Shown piece by piece: positions 14,539-17,012 of a stretch of DNA of 17,012 nt. The notes beneath the pieces are model-generated. The model saw only the letters and a list, made by a program, of their open reading frames with translations, was not told the DNA's origin and searched no databases. The position numbers were made by a program, and so were the translations under genes. Position 1 is the stretch's first letter. Every line of letters starts with the position of its first letter. This DNA comes from Bacteroidales bacterium (GTDB lineage: Bacteria > Bacteroidota > Bacteroidia > Bacteroidales > SMBSF39): positions 1-17,012 of the forward strand of contig JAIOSH010000271.1 in assembly GCA_021107685.1 (NCBI GenBank). Reading direction: 5' to 3'.

Positions 14539-16773
14539 TTATTCTGATATTCGGTTAATTCTGTCAATTTTTTTTATATCTTTATTTTTTTTCAGATTAC
14601 TGATTAAATTATTAAGATTTTGGGTGCTATAAACATAGAGCATAATAACTACTTCAACCATTCCCCCTGTGCTTTCAAGATGAAAAGAACGAATATTAAA
14701 ATTAAATTCATCTGTTATAATTTTTACAATGTTATAAATAAAACCTTGCTTATCTATTCCTGATATTTTGATACCTGTCAGAAAACCTATTGATTCTTTA
14801 TCTGTCCATTTTGCTTTTACAATTCTGTTTCCGAATCTCGACATTAATTGTATAGCATTAGGACAATTGGTTCTATGTATTTCAATAGGTTCATTAGGAT
14901 TAATAATGCCTATAACATCATCTCCGGGTATAGGATTACAACAATCGGATATATCATAGCTTATTTTATAAATATTATCTTTTAATAAAAGTGTTTCAGG
15001 TTTATTTTTCAATTGTTCAATAATACTTTCAGAAAGTGTTTTATGTTCCGAACTTTTTGATTTTGTAAAAGGGCGTTTGATAATATTGCTGAGCCAGCTT
15101 CCTTTTTCATCTTCCTGGTAAAAAAATTTTAATTCTTTTAATCCAATTTTATTATTTGCAATATCAAAATACAGATCAATCAGGCTGGGATAATTATTAC
15201 TTTCTTTAAATTTTGCAATATTTGATTTTACAAATTCAAGATTTAATTGATTAAAATATTTTTCAAGTTTTTTTTTCCCAACTTTGTAGAAATTTTTCTT
15301 TTCTTCTTTAAGAGCTAATTTTATCTTGGTTTTTGCTCTTGTAGTAACAACATAATTGAACCATTCGTCTTTAGGTTTTTGTTTTTTAGAAGTAATTATC
15401 TCAACCTGGTCGCCGCTTTTAAGCTTATAATTAAGAGGTGCAAGTTTATAATTTACTTTTGCTCCTATACAATTATTTCCAATTTCAGAGTGTATGGCAT
15501 AAGCAAAATCCAGAGCAGTTGAATTGACAGGTAAATTTCTTAACTCGCCTTTAGGTGTAAAAATAAATATTTCATCAGAAAACAAAAAGCCTTTAAAATC
15601 GTCAATAAAGTTAATAGCATTTGAATCTGAACTTTGCAGCATATCTTTTATTCTATTTAACCATCTATCAATATTGGTTTCAATATTTGATGAATTTTTA
15701 TATTTCCAATGAGCTGCAAAACCTTTTTCAGCAATTTCATCCATTCGTTTTGTTCTGATCTGTACTTCAACCCATTTACCCGTATGACCCATAACTGTTG
15801 TATGAAGTGCTTCATATTCATTGGCTTTAGGTATGGATATCCAATCGCGGAGACGATCAAGATTAGGACGGTAAAAATCAGTTACAATAGAATATATTTT
15901 CCAGCAATCGGATTTTTCATTTTCTAATGGACTGTCAATAATTATTCTTATAGCAAATAAATCATAAACTTCTTCAAAAGGAATTTCCTTTTTCCTCATT
16001 TTTTCCCAAATAGAATATATTGACTTTTCTCTTGCAATTATTTCATATTTTATGCCTTGCTTACCGAGTGCTTTTTTTAATGGAAAAATAAATTTAGTTA
16101 TAAATTTTTTTCTTTCCTGTTCCGATTCTTTTAATTTTAAGCTTATATTTTTGTAAATATCAGGTTCAGTATATTTTAGAGCTAAATCTTCTAATTCGGT
16201 TTTTATTGCATATAAACCTAATCTGTGTGCTAATGGAGCGTATAAATAAATAGTTTCTGATGCGATTTTAAGTTGCTTATCTAATGGCATTGCATCTAAA
16301 GTACGCATATTGTGTAAACGATCTGCCAGTTTTATTAATATTACACGAACATCATCTGAAAGAGTAAGCAACATCTTCCTGAAATTTTCAGCTTGTACTG
16401 AACTTGTTGAATAATCAAATATTCCTTCAATTTTTGTAAGTCCATCAATTATTTTTACTACTTTTTCTCCAAATAAACTTTGTATATCTGCTAATGTAAA
16501 ATCCGTATCTTCAACAACATCATGAAGAAATGCACAGATTATTGATGTAGTGCTTAAACCAATTTCTCCTGCAACGATATGAGCAACTTCAAGCGGATGA
16601 TATATATAAGGTTCACCTGTTTTGCGTCTCATATCTTTATGAGCATCTACTGCAAAATTAAAGGCTTTTCGTACAATTTTTTTGTCTTCAGTTTTTGAAT
16701 TCCAAACTGTTAACAAATTCCTGTATCGTTTTAATATTTCTTTTCTTTCTTTTTCAGGATCACTTACATACAT
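14539..16773 (-). CDS. rel: Long RelA/SpoT homologue, bifunctional (p)ppGpp synthetase/hydrolase
   Basis: The product has 744 residues with full long-RSH architecture. The HD hydrolase domain keeps GEPYIYHP with His59, FLHDVVEDTD with His84 and Asp85, and LADRLHNM with Asp151, so hydrolysis should work. The synthetase domain, about 235-360, has YDLFAIR with Asp271, RLRD (307-310, basic as in bifunctional enzymes), VEVQIRT with Glu336 and AAHWKYK. In its PKxNGY motif Glu319 replaces the usual Gly. A TGS domain lies at about 402-462, the conserved CCNPIPGDDVIG at 611-622 and a C-terminal ACT domain at about 665-742. The enzyme makes and degrades (p)ppGpp during starvation. The fur-like gene follows after 121 very AT-rich bp without a clear terminator. 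Confidence 0.94.
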   Translation of the reverse strand: MYVSDPEKERKEILKRYRNLLTVWNSKTEDKKIVRKAFNFAVDAHKDMRRKTGEPYIYHPLEVAHIVAGEIGLSTTSIICAFLHDVVEDTDFTLADIQSLFGEKVVKIIDGLTKIEGIFDYSTSSVQAENFRKMLLTLSDDVRVILIKLADRLHNMRTLDAMPLDKQLKIASETIYLYAPLAHRLGLYAIKTELEDLALKYTEPDIYKNISLKLKESEQERKKFITKFIFPLKKALGKQGIKYEIIAREKSIYSIWEKMRKKEIPFEEVYDLFAIRIIIDSPLENEKSDCWKIYSIVTDFYRPNLDRLRDWISIPKANEYEALHTTVMGHTGKWVEVQIRTKRMDEIAEKGFAAHWKYKNSSNIETNIDRWLNRIKDMLQSSDSNAINFIDDFKGFLFSDEIFIFTPKGELRNLPVNSTALDFAYAIHSEIGNNCIGAKVNYKLAPLNYKLKSGDQVEIITSKKQKPKDEWFNYVVTTRAKTKIKLALKEEKKNFYKVGKKKLEKYFNQLNLEFVKSNIAKFKESNNYPSLIDLYFDIANNKIGLKELKFFYQEDEKGSWLSNIIKRPFTKSKSSEHKTLSESIIEQLKNKPETLLLKDNIYKISYDISDCCNPIPGDDVIGIINPNEPIEIHRTNCPNAIQLMSRFGNRIVKAKWTDKESIGFLTGIKISGIDKQGFIYNIVKIITDEFNFNIRSFHLESTGGMVEVVIMLYVYSTQNLNNLISNLKKNKDIKKIDRINRISE

Positions 16774-16839
16774 AGAAGCTCAAATTCAATATTATATAGA
16801 AAAGCATTTTTTATATATAAAGCATTGATAAATTCTTAA

Positions 16840-16847
16840 CAAAATTA
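16840..16847 (-). promoter_or_regulatory. Candidate -7 box for rel
   Basis: On the minus strand this reads TAATTTTG, matching TAnnTTTG, about 67 bp before the rel ATG. No TTTG is found at the -33 position. Weak support only. Confidence 0.25.
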
Positions 16848-16871
16848 CATTAAAAATTTTTACGTTAATAA

Positions 16872-17012
16872 CTAATTAGTAAATTTGGCTAAATAATATT
16901 TTGAGGTGCTGGGGAAATATTTTGGTCGGACAATTCCTTTACTTGTAATAGCAAGAAGGAGCTTATATTTTATTGCTAAACCCTTTTTGAATATAGTAAT
17001 ATAGCATTTGCA
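16872..17012 (-). CDS. Possible C-terminal end of a gene entering from the right, unidentified
   Basis: A minus-strand frame is open from the window edge to TAG 16874-16872, 46 residues, including KKGLAIKYKLLLAITSKG and ending KYYLAKFTN. It resembles nothing I know. The stretch from about 16905 to the edge is visibly richer in G+C than the spacer before rel, which suggests coding or transferred DNA, but the frame is short and the other strand is also partly open (16906-17004, GTG start). Treat it as unproven. Confidence 0.25.
   Translation of the reverse strand, partial: CKCYITIFKKGLAIKYKLLLAITSKGIVRPKYFPSTSKYYLAKFTN

Noticed and set aside
15657..15927. Short ORFs on both strands inside rel
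   Set aside because: They are alternative frames of the conserved synthetase domain.
16906..17004. Plus-strand GTG frame of 32 residues
   Set aside because: It is too short, unrecognised and in competition with an open frame on the other strand. It is noted only under the edge region.

Overview
The window looks like chromosomal DNA from a low-GC member of the Bacteroidota, probably an anaerobic, Bacteroidales-like organism. The evidence is the gene families present: a long two-part NusB, a Porin_10-type outer-membrane protein, an M64 peptidase, PepSY-like secreted repeats, a tryptophanase that starts and reads like the Bacteroides enzyme, and a ptb-buk pair. Recognisable Shine-Dalgarno sites are lacking, and TAnnTTTG boxes of the Bacteroidota -7 type lie just upstream of several starts. 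This placement is inferred from the sequence alone.

Layout. 1-165 is the 3' end of an ISAzo13-family transposase gene. 340-1008 (-) is a lipoprotein made of 30-residue repeats. 1094-1210 holds two arrays of 7-bp tandem repeats. nusB (-) and a pRiA4b ORF-3-like gene (+) diverge from about 2250-2390, and miaA follows on +. Directly behind the miaA stop sits a 213-bp inverted-repeat element (3908-4120) flanked by a perfect 10-bp direct repeat, then a porin gene (+). The porin converges with tryptophanase (tnaA, -). The 524 bp between tnaA and the divergent M64 peptidase gene hold two stem-loops, a tiny ORF with a Trp codon, a small palindrome and a second nested hairpin element. The peptidase is followed by ptb and buk (+), which converge on a leftward group: rel, fur-like, purA and a triple PepSY-like secreted protein. 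The right edge (16872-17012) may hold the end of another leftward gene.

How the genes fit together. ptb-buk convert butyryl-CoA (or branched acyl-CoA) to the free acid with ATP gain. tnaA degrades tryptophan to indole, pyruvate and ammonia. The exported M64 peptidase and the porin suit a peptide- and amino-acid-using anaerobe. The rel-fur-purA group joins (p)ppGpp metabolism, a Fur-type sensor and the AMP branch of purine synthesis. Most genes are ordinary housekeeping or catabolic genes.

The points most worth a second look are the MITE-like element with its target duplication, the possible attenuated leader of tnaA, the second nested hairpin repeat, the loss of Cys zinc sites in the Fur-like protein, and a Gly-to-Glu change in the Rel synthetase motif. 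I found no clear new multi-gene system.
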